Made by a program: the position numbers and the translations under genes. Of a stretch of DNA of 64,000 nucleotides, positions 16,737 through 25,965 are shown in pieces. The notes beneath the pieces were generated by a model. It searched no databases, was not told the origin of the DNA, and saw nothing but the letters and a program-made list of their open reading frames with translations. The stretch lies in the NCBI RefSeq assembly GCF_024169245.1, contig NZ_JALJWP010000001.1, forward strand, positions 3,845,501-3,909,500. Direction: 5' to 3'. Within the stretch, counting starts at the first letter, position 1, and each line of letters opens with the position of its first letter. The DNA comes from Pseudomonas koreensis. GTDB lineage: Bacteria; Pseudomonadota; Gammaproteobacteria; Pseudomonadales; Pseudomonadaceae.

Positions 16737-17249
16737 CTATTCAACATCGCCCGTTTTAAGCGGAATTCGCCTGATAACGTCGTCGTAAGGCACCAAGTCG
16801 AGAAAGGCTACGACCTCGACTGCCTGCAAGTTTCGCATGCGCATGATCCATACGTAGCTGTTGCGATAAGGCGCGCCGTCGGCTGCGGTGGCGGTGCCGT
16901 CCCAGTGCACAACGACGTCATTACCTTCAGCCCAGATATCCACCACCGTCGGGCGTACGGGCGAGGCAAGCCGTTTTGCGAAAGGTTGGACTGCCCGTTT
17001 CAGGAAGTCATCTCGGCCTCGATAAGTACCCGCCGCGGGACTCGTGCCCTTGATTGTCCAGATCACATCGGGAGACAGCACATCTGTGAAGAACGTCCTG
17101 CCGCCCTGAGCCCACTGGTTGAACGCTTGCGCGATGAATTGACGATTGCGTTCCGTAGCCGGTTCGCTGGCCACGGCGGGCGCCAGCCCTGCAATGAAAG
17201 TGGAGAGGACTAGTGCTACCGCTGTAGCGAGGCGTTGAATAATCGTCAT
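16737..17249 (-). CDS. Secreted NTF2/SnoaL-like protein
   Basis: A 170-residue protein with a signal peptide (MTIIQRLATAVALVLSTFIA, cleavage probably after AVA near residue 27) and a single NTF2/SnoaL-like alpha+beta barrel (RQFIAQAFNQWAQGG, then VDIWAEGNDVVVHWDGT). The fold serves isomerases, hydrolases and non-enzymatic ligand binders, so no reaction can be stated. The periplasmic location is unusual for this fold but common in pseudomonads. It starts with an ATG at 17249 preceded by AAGGAACACAGGAA. It is divergent from an AraC gene at 17506, a likely regulator. Confidence 0.8.
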   Translation of the reverse strand: MTIIQRLATAVALVLSTFIAGLAPAVASEPATERNRQFIAQAFNQWAQGGRTFFTDVLSPDVIWTIKGTSPAAGTYRGRDDFLKRAVQPFAKRLASPVRPTVVDIWAEGNDVVVHWDGTATAADGAPYRNSYVWIMRMRNLQAVEVVAFLDLVPYDDVIRRIPLKTGDVE

Positions 17250-17505
17250 TTCCTGTGTTCCTTAATCTGTCCGATGAGCCCCGCCGAGTTCGATGGGCCG
17301 TTGTTGTTATCTGTAAGCCGCTAGTTGCGTTCCCCGACGCCGTTGTTCTATATGGGGCTTTGGCAAAGAGTCGTCGGCGCTGGACACTAACCTCCGGGCT
17401 TCATCTGAAGTGTGGCGTACGAGCGGAGGAGGGCTGTTGCAGGATCGTCCTGATTTCTTGCTTGATTATCCGATACCAGTTGTTTAACCGCCGCATGCCC
17501 TCGTT

Positions 17506-18417
17506 ATGGAGTTGCGTTTGAATTCCCTTTCCAAGCTTGTCGATATCGTTGGTCGTCACGCCCGGAATGACGGCATCCACAGCACCGCGATTCCGGGTGT
17601 CAGCCTGATTCGTTCGGCGACGCCCACGATGCCTATGCCGGTGGTGTACGAGCCGACGCTTTGCCTTGTGGCTCAGGGACGAAAACAGGCGATGCTGGGT
17701 ACTACCGCTTATGTTTACGATCCGGCCAAGTACCTGATTGCATCGGTAGACCTTCCGGTGATGGGCTCGGTCATCGAGGCGAGTGAGGCTCTTCCTTATC
17801 TGTGCCTGGCGCTGGATCTCGATACCACTGTGTTGAGTGAACTTGCGCTGCGCCATCCTCTGCCTGAAGAGAGCGACAAGGTGCCTTGCGCAGGCATCGT
17901 GCTCCACGATACGACTCCAGAACTGCTGGATGCAGCGGTTCGGTTAGCCGGGCTGCTCGACAGACCACGGGATATCGAAGCGCTCGCTCCGCTGGTCATT
18001 CGCGAGATGCTTTATCGCCTTCTCACCGAGAACGGCAACAGCATCATCAGGCAGATGGCGCAGGCAGACAGCCGCTTGAACCAGATCGCCAAGGCCATTG
18101 GCTGGCTGCGCAGCCACTACAACGAAGCGTGTCGGATAGACGACCTCGTCTGTATCGCCGGGATGAGCCGTTCCTCGTTTCATGCGCATTTCAAAGCGAT
18201 TACCTCAATGAGCCCGCTGGAATTTCGTAACCAGTTGCGGCTACAGGAAGCACGGCGGCTGATGGTCACCGAAGCGGTCGACGCCGCGGAGGCGGGATAT
18301 GCAGTCGGTTACGAAAGTCCCTCGCAGTTCAGTCGGGACTACGCCCGCCTGTTCGGTATGCCGCCGGCGAAGGACGCTTGGCGGCTGCGCAGGGCGGTCG
18401 AGGTGTCGAGCGGATGA
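17506..18417 (+). CDS. AraC-family regulator with AraC_N (CupR-type) domain
   Basis: A 303-residue AraC regulator. The N-terminal half matches the AraC_N family (TAIPGVSLIRSATPTMPMPV, then YEPTLCLVAQGRKQAMLG and YLIASVDLPV), a cupin-like effector domain. The C-terminal half has the two HTHs (IDDLVCIAGMSRSSFHAHFK and AAEAGYAVGYESPSQFSRDY). Proteins of this branch often control nearby oxidoreductase genes; here the closest divergent gene is the exported NTF2-like protein, 256 bp away. The ATG at 17506 has only a weak SD. Its C-terminus is complete. Confidence 0.88.
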   Translation: MELRLNSLSKLVDIVGRHARNDGIHSTAIPGVSLIRSATPTMPMPVVYEPTLCLVAQGRKQAMLGTTAYVYDPAKYLIASVDLPVMGSVIEASEALPYLCLALDLDTTVLSELALRHPLPEESDKVPCAGIVLHDTTPELLDAAVRLAGLLDRPRDIEALAPLVIREMLYRLLTENGNSIIRQMAQADSRLNQIAKAIGWLRSHYNEACRIDDLVCIAGMSRSSFHAHFKAITSMSPLEFRNQLRLQEARRLMVTEAVDAAEAGYAVGYESPSQFSRDYARLFGMPPAKDAWRLRRAVEVSSG

Positions 18418-18495
18418 CCGGGCGACGGTTGCCCTGCTGGCTAAAGCGGTTGGCGTCCGGGGACGTGGTCCATAGCCATCACAGGGCGTTTTCGC

Positions 18496-18858
18496 TTACT
18501 CCACCGGCACGACGTTATCCAACGCTTGATTAACCGCCAGCTCGCCGAGCATCACTACCTGCGCAATACCTTGCAGTGTCTTGCGCGCAGAGCCCTCAAC
18601 CATCCCGATCACATCACTTAACATCACCGAGGCCGAGCCCAGCGATTCGCTGGCGTTGACCAGCAATTCCTCCGTCGCGGTTTTCGGGTTGGCGAGGAAC
18701 ATGCTGCTGGTTTGGTAAGGCGCGGTTTTTATGGTGTCGGTGGGTTTGAGGTAGTGGTCGAGGGCGCGGTCGGCGGCTTCGTGGAGTTTTTTTGAGTTGA
18801 GGGATTCGTAGGGGGAGCTTGGGTCGGTGTTCGGGGGATTCGGTGTGACTTTGAACAT
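18496..18858 (-). CDS. DUF6124-like small protein
   Basis: A 120-residue protein of a Pseudomonas-restricted family (DUF6124-like), recognised from the opening MFKVTPNPPNTDPSSPYES and the C-terminal block SLGSASVMLSDVIGMVEGSA, then VVMLGELAVNQALD. Its function is not known. No signal or membrane segment is clear; the C-terminal half is probably a helical pair. The start ATG at 18858 follows an AGGAG that lies in the outer stem of a long leader hairpin, so translation may be controlled by RNA structure. It stands alone on the minus strand between an AraC gene and a convergent-free gap. Confidence 0.75.
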   Translation of the reverse strand: MFKVTPNPPNTDPSSPYESLNSKKLHEAADRALDHYLKPTDTIKTAPYQTSSMFLANPKTATEELLVNASESLGSASVMLSDVIGMVEGSARKTLQGIAQVVMLGELAVNQALDNVVPVE

Positions 18859-19085
18859 GATGTGTCTCCTCGTGCCGCTTGAAAAGGAGCCATCACCCGC
18901 TCGCTACCAAACGATGGGTGGCGGCCATGCACAGGTTGGTAGACCGGGACACGAGGCAAAACCGGCGCGCTCGAAAGCGCCCTGCGCATGACCACCATAA
19001 AAAGTCAGGCGAAGACTTTCGCCAAATGATGATATTGCGCACCTCGAATACACGGGCTACCAAACCCGATCACTGTTTTCAGTGA
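18859..19085 (-). ncRNA. Hairpin-rich 5' leader of the DUF6124-like gene (candidate structured RNA)
   Basis: Read on the minus strand, this 227-nt segment contains in order: a 6-bp hairpin with a TTTT-type loop (19085-19070), GGCGAA/TTCGCC (19023-19008), GCGCT/AGCGC (18980-18967), and a two-tier stem. In the last, CTACCAA pairs with TTGGTAG (18942-18936 with 18910-18904) inside CCTCGTG pairing with CACGAGG (18956-18950 with 18874-18868). The CACGAGG arm includes the first part of the AGGAG Shine-Dalgarno, so folding could block translation. I recall similar sequence upstream of related genes in other pseudomonads, but cannot verify this here. Transcription of the region is inferred. Confidence 0.5.
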
Positions 19086-19410
19086 CCGGCCAACGATAGA
19101 ACCACGGCCCGAGGCGCACAAGCCGGCGGATTCTGGCGTAGTCGTAGGCAATGGCGCAAGGCGTTGTAGCTTGTTGGAGGCGTTTGTGGCTGCTGTTTAA
19201 ACAGGGTGTTTATCTCGTGGCCTGGCGTACAGGAACAGGGGATAAAACGTTACCCATTACGAAATCAACTTTGAACGAACATTCATACCTTTTCTGGCAA
19301 GAGTGTTTGTCCCTCCCAACGATTTTTCCCGCGACCGTCATTCCCTAGCATCGTCCTCAAGCCGCCAGCACTTGCGCTGACGCGGTTCACTCAACGAGAC
19401 GGTGACCTTC
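19086..19410. other. Intergenic region, nothing recognised
   Basis: A stretch between the DUF6124 leader and the DUF2790-like gene, relatively AT-rich between about 19240 and 19340. It presumably holds the promoter of the downstream gene. A plus-strand frame at 19151-19348 is open for 65 codons, but its composition does not look like protein. Confidence 0.35.
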
Positions 19411-19668
19411 ATGAAAACGATGAAAATGGCAATGGCGTTGCTGCTGGGCAGTCTCGCGGCTCAGGCTTACGCCGATACTGCAACTCCCCAAAATCTGCCG
19501 GTCGAAACCTATGACTACTCGACCAGGCTGGATATAGAACATGTGATTTCGATCACTGAACCGGCGAATGAATGCGCGCCGGTACCGGTACAGATGGTCT
19601 ATGAAGATTCGCATGGCGACCGGCATGTTTTGCAATATCAAGTAATGGGCACTGGTTGCTCCAGTTGA
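19411..19668 (+). CDS. DUF2790-like small exported protein
   Basis: An 85-residue protein with a signal peptide (MKTMKMAMALLLGSLAAQAY, cleavage near AYA-D), followed by a short mature domain with YDYSTRLDIEHVISITEP and two Cys (in ANECAPVPVQM and the C-terminal GTGCSS) that could form a disulfide. It resembles the DUF2790 family of small periplasmic pseudomonad proteins, of unknown function, often induced by metals or stress. I chose the ATG at 19411; an in-frame ATG at 19402 is also possible. It is convergent with the LysR gene at 19711. Confidence 0.75.
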   Translation: MKTMKMAMALLLGSLAAQAYADTATPQNLPVETYDYSTRLDIEHVISITEPANECAPVPVQMVYEDSHGDRHVLQYQVMGTGCSS

Positions 19669-19710
19669 TGCAAGTGCGAATGGAGGGTCGACACTCCATT
19701 TCTGCTCAGT

Positions 19711-20646
19711 TCAGACGTTTCCAGTTGTTGCCACTTTTTCATCGGATGCCAGTAATTCCGGTATCGATTGCTTGAGAAAATCCACCCAGGTTTTAGTCTT
19801 CGCATCAACGAACTTGCGCGATGGATAAATCGCGTACAGGTTCAACTCCTCCAGCCGGTACTCCGGCAGCACCCGCACCAGACTTCCTTCACGCAGGCCA
19901 TCCACGGCCGAGGCGATCGGCTGAATGCCGACTCCCATGCCTTTTCTGATAGCGATGGTCATCCCGTCCGCTGTGTTGAGATGCAACGGCGACGTTGCAA
20001 TGGTGATGGTCTGCGCGCCGCTCGGGCCTTCGAACGTCCAGTTCTCTACCGGCATCACGGTGTTGACGATACGCAGGCACTCATGTTCGCCCAGATGGCT
20101 GGGTGAGGTGGGCATGCCGCGTTTCGCAATGTAGACCGGCGAGGCGCAGAGGATGCTGTAAGTGATGCCCAGGCGCTGGGCGACGAAGCCTGAATCAGGC
20201 AGTTCGCGGCCCAGCACAATCGACATGTCATAACCTTCTTCGAGCAGATCCGGCACACGGTTGGTCAGGGTCAGGTCGAACATTACCGTGGGATGAATCT
20301 CGCGATAGCGGGCGATCGCTTCGATGACGTAGTGGTTGCCGATGGCGGACATTGCATGGATTTTCAGACGACCCACGGGCAGGGTTTGCGCGATACCGGC
20401 TTCTTCGTCTGCCTCACGGACATCGTCGAGAATGCGTTCGCAGCGTTGCAAGTAACGCATGCCCGCTTCCGTCAGCGCGAGACGGCGGGTGGTGCGATTG
20501 ATCAAACGGGTGCGCAGGCGGGCTTCAAGGGCGGAAACGGCTTTGGAGACGTTGGTCGTCGTTGTGTCGAGCAGGTCGGCGGCCGCCGTGAAGCTGCCGC
20601 TTTGAGCAACGGCGACGAAGAACCGCATGCTTTGGAAAACATCCAT
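19711..20646 (-). CDS. LysR-family transcriptional regulator (aldo/keto reductase locus)
   Basis: A 311-residue LysR-type regulator. The winged helix spans about residues 1-60 (FQSMRFFVAVAQSGSFTAAA, then NVSKAVSALEARLRTRLINR), followed by the hinge and effector domain. It belongs to the CrgA/DsdC-like branch. It lies downstream of the aldo/keto reductase and pump genes, on the same strand, 73 bp from the reductase stop, so it may be the last gene of that transcription unit or have its own promoter. It starts with an ATG at 20646 preceded by GAGGAGAAAC. Confidence 0.9.
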   Translation of the reverse strand: MDVFQSMRFFVAVAQSGSFTAAADLLDTTTTNVSKAVSALEARLRTRLINRTTRRLALTEAGMRYLQRCERILDDVREADEEAGIAQTLPVGRLKIHAMSAIGNHYVIEAIARYREIHPTVMFDLTLTNRVPDLLEEGYDMSIVLGRELPDSGFVAQRLGITYSILCASPVYIAKRGMPTSPSHLGEHECLRIVNTVMPVENWTFEGPSGAQTITIATSPLHLNTADGMTIAIRKGMGVGIQPIASAVDGLREGSLVRVLPEYRLEELNLYAIYPSRKFVDAKTKTWVDFLKQSIPELLASDEKVATTGNV

Positions 20647-20719
20647 CGTTTCTCCTCGATTTCATTGGCCAAATCAGCAAAGCGTCCTCGAGACAAGGCC
20701 GCCTCTCAGGTTGTGCCGG

Positions 20720-21670
20720 TCAGGGTTTACGCGCAATGAAACCTGGCACACCGGTTTCCACTACAGAATTGAAGCGGATACGCGTGGTGATGTCGTCCTT
20801 GATCTCACGCATCGCTCGCTGCGGCAACGTCGCGATATCGAAATTTTCCTGAATATGACCCGGCGTCGCCGAGGTGGTCAGAAATGCCGTGCCTCGCTGC
20901 ACCGCCCATGCCAGCGCCACTTGCGCCGGGGTTTTCTGCACGTGCCGGGCGATGCCGGTCAGAACGGCATCTTCAAGCACGTTCGGCTGCATGCCATGGC
21001 CCAGCGGCGCGAACGCCAAGAGAATGATGCCGTGCTGTTGGCAGAATTCGAGCATGTCCCATTCCGGCAGGTAGGGGTGCGACTCGATCTGAACCACGGC
21101 GGGTTTGATCCGTGCCGCCGCGACAATGTCTTTCAACGCCTGCAGGGTGATGTCCGACAGGCCGATGGATTTGCAGCGGCCTTCGTCCACCAGTTGCTCC
21201 ATGGCACGCCAGGTATCGAGCAAGGTTATTTCACCATCGTAAATGACGTGGCCGAACGCGTCGCGCGGGTCTTGTTCATCGCCAGGCTGGAAAGCGAATG
21301 GCGTGTGGATCAGATAGCAATCGATGTAGTCGGTTTGCAGGCGTTGACAGCTCGCCTCAAAGGCAGGTTTGACCCGGTCCGGACGGTGATTGGTGTTCCA
21401 CAGCTTGGTGGTGATGAACACATCCTCGCGGCGGATTTCGCCAGCAGTGAAAACCTGCTGAAACGCCACGCCAATCTGCGCTTCATTGCGATAACGCTCG
21501 GCGCAATCGAAGTGGCGAAACCCTACCTGCAGCGCGCATTTGACCGCTTCGGTGGTAGTGCTCAGATCGCGGAATAACGTACCGAAGCCAACGGCCGGCA
21601 TAGCGCCCGCACCGTTGTTCAGCGGCCAGCGTGTGTCGCGAAGCGCATCGTGAAAGGCTTCGTAGGTCAT
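20720..21670 (-). CDS. Aldo/keto reductase
   Basis: A 316-residue NADPH-dependent aldo/keto reductase, a cytosolic (beta/alpha)8 barrel. The catalytic tetrad is visible: Asp in HFDCAERYRNE, Tyr in the same segment, Lys in TTKLW and His in YLIHTPFAF. The C-terminal cofactor-binding region includes FLTTSATPGHIQENFD, where the more common IPKS is altered. The insertion around PFAFQPGDEQDPRDAFG is longer than in compact members. Its start is an ATG at 21670. It follows the outer-membrane factor gene by 22 bp and may be co-expressed with the efflux pump. The substrate is unknown. Confidence 0.88.
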   Translation of the reverse strand: MTYEAFHDALRDTRWPLNNGAGAMPAVGFGTLFRDLSTTTEAVKCALQVGFRHFDCAERYRNEAQIGVAFQQVFTAGEIRREDVFITTKLWNTNHRPDRVKPAFEASCQRLQTDYIDCYLIHTPFAFQPGDEQDPRDAFGHVIYDGEITLLDTWRAMEQLVDEGRCKSIGLSDITLQALKDIVAAARIKPAVVQIESHPYLPEWDMLEFCQQHGIILLAFAPLGHGMQPNVLEDAVLTGIARHVQKTPAQVALAWAVQRGTAFLTTSATPGHIQENFDIATLPQRAMREIKDDITTRIRFNSVVETGVPGFIARKP

Positions 21671-21692
21671 GGTTGTTCTCCGGTTTCAGTTG

Positions 21693-23159
21693 TTACAGCG
21701 GTGTTTGCGCGGCATCCGCACGTGCGGCCAGTTTTTGCGTCTGGACGCCGACGGAATTACCGCCCAGCGCCACGAACAGTTGCACGGTATCGAGGTATCT
21801 AGCGGTTCTTGCACGGATCTGGCCGAGCAAAGCCTGCTCATAGGCGCGTTCGGCTTCCAGTACTTGCAGAACGCTGTTTGCGCCTTGGGCATACGCCTGT
21901 TGGTTAAGCTGAAAACTGCTGCCGGCGGCGCGTAATGCGTCCTCTTGGGCAAGATCCTGTTCGGCGCCGTGATGGACCGCCTGCAAGCTGTCGGCGACCT
22001 GAGCGAACGACTGAATGACTGTCTGCTGATAACGTGCGAGCGAGGCGTTGTAGCCATCGACGGCTGCCTGACGCTCGGCATTCAGTGTGCCGCCATTGAA
22101 GATAGGTGCGGTCAGTCCGGCCGCAAATCCCCACAGCGCGGCTCCGCCATTACCTGAGGCAGCTTGTGCTAGCGAGGCTGACAATTCGATGCGCGGATAA
22201 AGGTTGGCTGTCGCCACACCCACGGCTGCACTGGCAATGTGCAGTTCGGCTTCGGCCTGGAGGATGTCCGGACGGTTGCGGGCCATTTCCGAGGGCAGGC
22301 TGACCGGCAAATGGTTCGGCAAGACAAAATCGTCAAGGCTGAAGTCGGGAGCGATCCAGTCAGCCGGGCCTTTGCCCGCCAGAACCGATAACGCGTGCCG
22401 GGCCGCGTCCCGCTGCTGAGCGAGCGAGGGCAGTAAAGTCTGATCGAGGGCCAGACGGGTTTCAGCCAGCGATACATCGATACGTGTGGTCGCTCCGCTC
22501 TGTTGGGCGCGCTGCACCAGATCCAGATTTTTTCTGTCATTGGCCAGCAGGGTTTGCACGGCCTCGATCTGCGCGTTCGCCGAGGCGAGCAGTAACGCCT
22601 GCCGCGCCACTTCGCCGGTCAACGTCAGGTAGGCTGCTTCGTAGCGGTGTTGATGCAGATCGGCTATGGCCTGTTGGCCCTCGACTTCGCGTTTGATGCC
22701 ACCGAAAGCGTCCAGATCGAACGCGACCCTTGGACCGATGGCGTAGACATTGGCGACGCTCGGTTCGGGCCCATTGTGAGTGCGTTGCCTCCCCCCCGCA
22801 GCAGCGAAATCTACCTGCGGATACAGCGCACCTTCCGCTGCCGCGACGGAGGCGGCGGCCTGGCGCAGGGTGGCATCGGCGGCGGCGAGTTCGAGGTTGC
22901 CATCGATGGCGCGGCGCATCAGCTGATCGAGTTTCGCTGAGCGCAGGGCTGTCCACCAATCGCCATGGATGCGCTGGCCCATGTCGAAGCGTGGCTCGCC
23001 GGGCGACTGCTCGGCTTGCTTGTCGTAGTGCTCTGACGAGCCGGCAACAGGACGCTGAAAATCAGGGCCGACGGTGCAAGCGCAGAGCACCACGAGCATG
23101 GCCATGGCACTCAAGGCGCTGGGCGTTGCAGAACGAGTGAAGCGCATGAACGTTTTCAT
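21693..23159 (-). CDS. Outer-membrane efflux lipoprotein (OprM/NodT family)
   Basis: A 488-residue outer-membrane channel of the TolC superfamily, NodT/OprM branch. A lipoprotein signal ends with VVLCAC (Cys near residue 28), followed by TVGPDFQRP, the usual opening of this family. Two coiled-coil-rich halves follow (for example AEAELHIASAAVGVATANLY, and QVADSLQAVHHGAEQDLAQE). It is the third gene of the pump operon, 19 bp after the inner-membrane transporter gene. Together with the adaptor and DHA2 transporter it should form a tripartite drug or toxic compound efflux system. Confidence 0.9.
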   Translation of the reverse strand: MKTFMRFTRSATPSALSAMAMLVVLCACTVGPDFQRPVAGSSEHYDKQAEQSPGEPRFDMGQRIHGDWWTALRSAKLDQLMRRAIDGNLELAAADATLRQAAASVAAAEGALYPQVDFAAAGGRQRTHNGPEPSVANVYAIGPRVAFDLDAFGGIKREVEGQQAIADLHQHRYEAAYLTLTGEVARQALLLASANAQIEAVQTLLANDRKNLDLVQRAQQSGATTRIDVSLAETRLALDQTLLPSLAQQRDAARHALSVLAGKGPADWIAPDFSLDDFVLPNHLPVSLPSEMARNRPDILQAEAELHIASAAVGVATANLYPRIELSASLAQAASGNGGAALWGFAAGLTAPIFNGGTLNAERQAAVDGYNASLARYQQTVIQSFAQVADSLQAVHHGAEQDLAQEDALRAAGSSFQLNQQAYAQGANSVLQVLEAERAYEQALLGQIRARTARYLDTVQLFVALGGNSVGVQTQKLAARADAAQTPL

Positions 23160-23178
23160 TTTGCAGTCTCCACGAAGA

Positions 23179-24660
23179 TCAGTTGATCACTGCCGGTTTG
23201 CGTAACAACAACACCAGCGGACTCACCACAAGCATTGCCAGCATCAGAATCTTGAACTGGCCCATTACCGCGACGAACGCCGCCTGATGCGTGACCAGAT
23301 GATTCAAGCGTTCCAGCGCGGCTGACGAGGACGGCAGCATCGCGCCATAGGGCGTCAACTGGCTGACCAGAGCGACATGCATCGCCTGGGTGTTGTTGAA
23401 AAAAAAGATTTGCACCACCGCCACACCCAGAGTGCTGCCATAGACCCGCATCAGGTTGAAAAGCCCGGCGGCTTCCGGGCGCAGTGCCGGCTCGAGGGTA
23501 CTGAACGCGACCTTGCTCAGCGCCGGCATCAGCACGCCCAGGCCGACACCCTGAATGAAGCCGGTCCATGCCACGGGCGTCCAATCCATCAACGGCGAAT
23601 AGCCGAGCATCGACCAGTTGGCGTAGACCACCAGAGCGATACCCGCCGCGATCATCACGCGGATGTCGATCCAGCTCGGTGCGCGTCCCATCAACAAAAA
23701 TGCTCCAACCAGACCGATGCCACGCGGGATGGTCAGGAAACCGGTGATATCCGGCGCATAACCCATGATCTCGTCGAGCATTGGTGAGGTCAGTGCCATG
23801 GTCGACAACAAGACAAAACCCAGGGCGAAGAACATCACCGTCGACAGCACAAAGTTGCGGTCAGCGAGCAGCGTCTTGCTGATGAAATGCACCTTGGCGG
23901 TCAGCCGATGCACGATGAACAGGTACAGTCCGAGCGCGCCGGCCAGCGCTTCGGTCCAGATTTCCGGCGAGTCGAACCAGTCCAGGCGTTCGCCACGGTC
24001 GAGGAGCATCTGCAGAGCGATCATGCCAAGCGTGAAAGTGCCGAAGCCGAAAAAGTCGAATGGCGGACGCTGTTCGGCTTTTTTTTCGGCGAGCAGCAAT
24101 GCCGACACGAGGAAGACGAATGCGAGCAGCGGCAGGCTGAGGTAGAACATCGGGCGCCAATCGAAGTGTTCGCAGATCCAGCCGCCGATACTCGGCCCGC
24201 TGACGATGCCGAACAGCACCAGCGCTGTCCACTTGGCCCCGAACGCCGGGCGCTTTGGCTCAGCCAGGGTTTGCAGGGCAATGGCCATGGACAGCGGCGC
24301 CAGCACGCCACTGGCCAGACCTTGCAGGATGCGCGCAGCAATGAATTCCAACGGCGTGCTGGCCAACGTGCCAAGCCACAATCCGAGAGCAAACAACATC
24401 AGCGCACTGTGATAAACCCGTTTCAGGCCAAAGGAAGCGGCCAGCCACTGGGCAATCGGCAAAGTGATCGCGCTGGCGGCCAGATACGCGGTGAAGATCC
24501 ATCCAGCCTGATCGTCAGTCATCGAAAGGCTTCCCTGGATCAAGCGCAGGGCGGCATTGGGCAGCGGCAGATTCATCGATTGCAGATACGTCGTCAGCAG
24601 AGCGACGAAACGAAGCGCGCGCAGATCGGCAGCCTGGTGGTGCGCGAGAGCGTTCATCAC
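23179..24660 (-). CDS. DHA2-family MFS multidrug transporter (EmrB-like)
   Basis: A 493-residue inner-membrane proton antiporter with about 14 hydrophobic segments. DHA2 features include SLSMTDDQAGWIFTAYLAAS, GLKRVYHSALMLFALG and the motif-C-like segment VSGPSIGGWICEHFDWR. It corresponds to EmrB in EmrAB-TolC systems that expel hydrophobic compounds. Its start overlaps the adaptor gene stop by 4 bp (ATGA), implying translational coupling, and the outer-membrane factor follows. The substrate is not predictable. Confidence 0.9.
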   Translation of the reverse strand: MMNALAHHQAADLRALRFVALLTTYLQSMNLPLPNAALRLIQGSLSMTDDQAGWIFTAYLAASAITLPIAQWLAASFGLKRVYHSALMLFALGLWLGTLASTPLEFIAARILQGLASGVLAPLSMAIALQTLAEPKRPAFGAKWTALVLFGIVSGPSIGGWICEHFDWRPMFYLSLPLLAFVFLVSALLLAEKKAEQRPPFDFFGFGTFTLGMIALQMLLDRGERLDWFDSPEIWTEALAGALGLYLFIVHRLTAKVHFISKTLLADRNFVLSTVMFFALGFVLLSTMALTSPMLDEIMGYAPDITGFLTIPRGIGLVGAFLLMGRAPSWIDIRVMIAAGIALVVYANWSMLGYSPLMDWTPVAWTGFIQGVGLGVLMPALSKVAFSTLEPALRPEAAGLFNLMRVYGSTLGVAVVQIFFFNNTQAMHVALVSQLTPYGAMLPSSSAALERLNHLVTHQAAFVAVMGQFKILMLAMLVVSPLVLLLRKPAVIN

Positions 24661-25793
24661 GAGTTACCTGCGCCGAGCAACGATTTGAATGGATACCACC
24701 AAGGCGTGCGGTGACCCGTGTCGACCTGTACGGTCGCGCTGGTACCGGAAAACAGTGGCAGGGACGGGTCGGCCTCGTCGAGTTCGAGCCGTACCGGCAC
24801 GCGCTGAACGACTTTCACCCAGTTGCCGGTGGCGTTTTCAGGTGGCAGCAGAGCGAAGTCCGCACCGGCGCCCGGGCTCATACTGATGACATGCGCTTTG
24901 AAGCGACGGTCCGGATAAGTGTCGAGCGTGATCGTCGCTGTCTGACCGGGGCGCATGTGCGTGACCTGGGTTTCGCGGAAATTCGCTTCTACCCAGGTTT
25001 CATGGCTGGAGATCAGAGCGAATGCGGCGCTGCCATTGTTGAGGTAATTGCCGACCCGCAGCTCGTCGACCTTGGCCACAACGCCGTCCGCCGGAGCGCT
25101 GACCGTCGCGTAGGCAAGGTGCAACTGCGCCTCATCGAGCTGAGCCTGGGCTTCGCGGACAGTTGGATGGCGGTCGATGACGATGTCCGGATCGCCGTTA
25201 AGAGCAATGACGGTGCTCGCAATCTGTTCCTCAAACGAGGCAACGCGTTGACGCGCGATTTTCACATCGGTTTCGGCGCGCTCGTAGGCAGCGCGGGAGA
25301 CGAATTCGGTAGCGATCAGCGCTTTCTTGCGAGCGAACTCTTTCTGGTCGTATTCCGCCGATGCCCGTGCCGATTGCAGTTCCGCCTGCTGTTGGCGATA
25401 GCTGGCCTTGAGGCCATTGATGCGCAGGCGAGCATTGGCCAGTTGCGCTTCGGCACGATCAACCGCGATCTGCAAGGGCTGCGGGTCGATGCGAAACAGC
25501 AGCTGGCCCTTGCGCACGGGTTGATTGTCGTCGACGGCAATCTCGATCACTTGCCCGGAAACCCGTGCGTTGATCGACGCCTTGGCCACGCGGGCATAGG
25601 CATTGTCGGTCGACACGAAAGGCTCATTGGCTCGGTATTGCGCGTAACCGATCACGGCAAACAGCGCCGGCAGGCCGGCCATCAGCCATGGGCGCAGCCT
25701 TTGTCTGAATGGCGTTTTCGCGGGTGGGGCGGCCAGGTCCCGGATCGGCTGGGCGCTGGCTTGTTCTGCGGTGAGATCAATTGGCTTGGTCAT
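24657..25793 (-). CDS. HlyD/EmrA-type membrane fusion protein
   Basis: A 378-residue periplasmic adaptor with one N-terminal membrane anchor (PWLMAGLPALFAVIGYAQY), a barrel-sandwich/biotinyl-lipoyl-like domain (INARVSGQVIEIAVDDNQPV) and a helical hairpin (about residues 105-190). It bridges the inner-membrane transporter and the outer-membrane factor. I chose the ATG at 25793; the frame stays open to 25931 without a conserved protein. It is the first gene of the pump operon and lies opposite a TetR gene, whose product probably represses it. The 254-bp gap to that gene holds repeat elements described separately. Confidence 0.9.
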   Translation of the reverse strand: MTKPIDLTAEQASAQPIRDLAAPPAKTPFRQRLRPWLMAGLPALFAVIGYAQYRANEPFVSTDNAYARVAKASINARVSGQVIEIAVDDNQPVRKGQLLFRIDPQPLQIAVDRAEAQLANARLRINGLKASYRQQQAELQSARASAEYDQKEFARKKALIATEFVSRAAYERAETDVKIARQRVASFEEQIASTVIALNGDPDIVIDRHPTVREAQAQLDEAQLHLAYATVSAPADGVVAKVDELRVGNYLNNGSAAFALISSHETWVEANFRETQVTHMRPGQTATITLDTYPDRRFKAHVISMSPGAGADFALLPPENATGNWVKVVQRVPVRLELDEADPSLPLFSGTSATVQVDTGHRTPWWYPFKSLLGAGNS

Positions 25794-25965
25794 GATCTGC
25801 TCTTTCAAGGTGTGAAGCGCCAACGGGACATCACTTCGATCAGGGCAACTGCCCGCCGAGGCAACGAGGTCTATTGCTAAAGGTTCGTCTCGGGAGGATT
25901 GCTCCAGACCGCTGTTTCGTCGTTGCCACACCCAATTCGAGCTGCGTTTGGACGACGCCGTTGAT

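Noticed and set aside
19151..19348. 65-codon plus-strand frame
   Set aside because: No SD and no protein-like pattern; AT-rich promoter DNA is the simpler reading.
24711..25880. 389-codon plus-strand frame opposite the EmrA-type adaptor
   Set aside because: Antisense to a clear membrane fusion protein; no domain recognisable.
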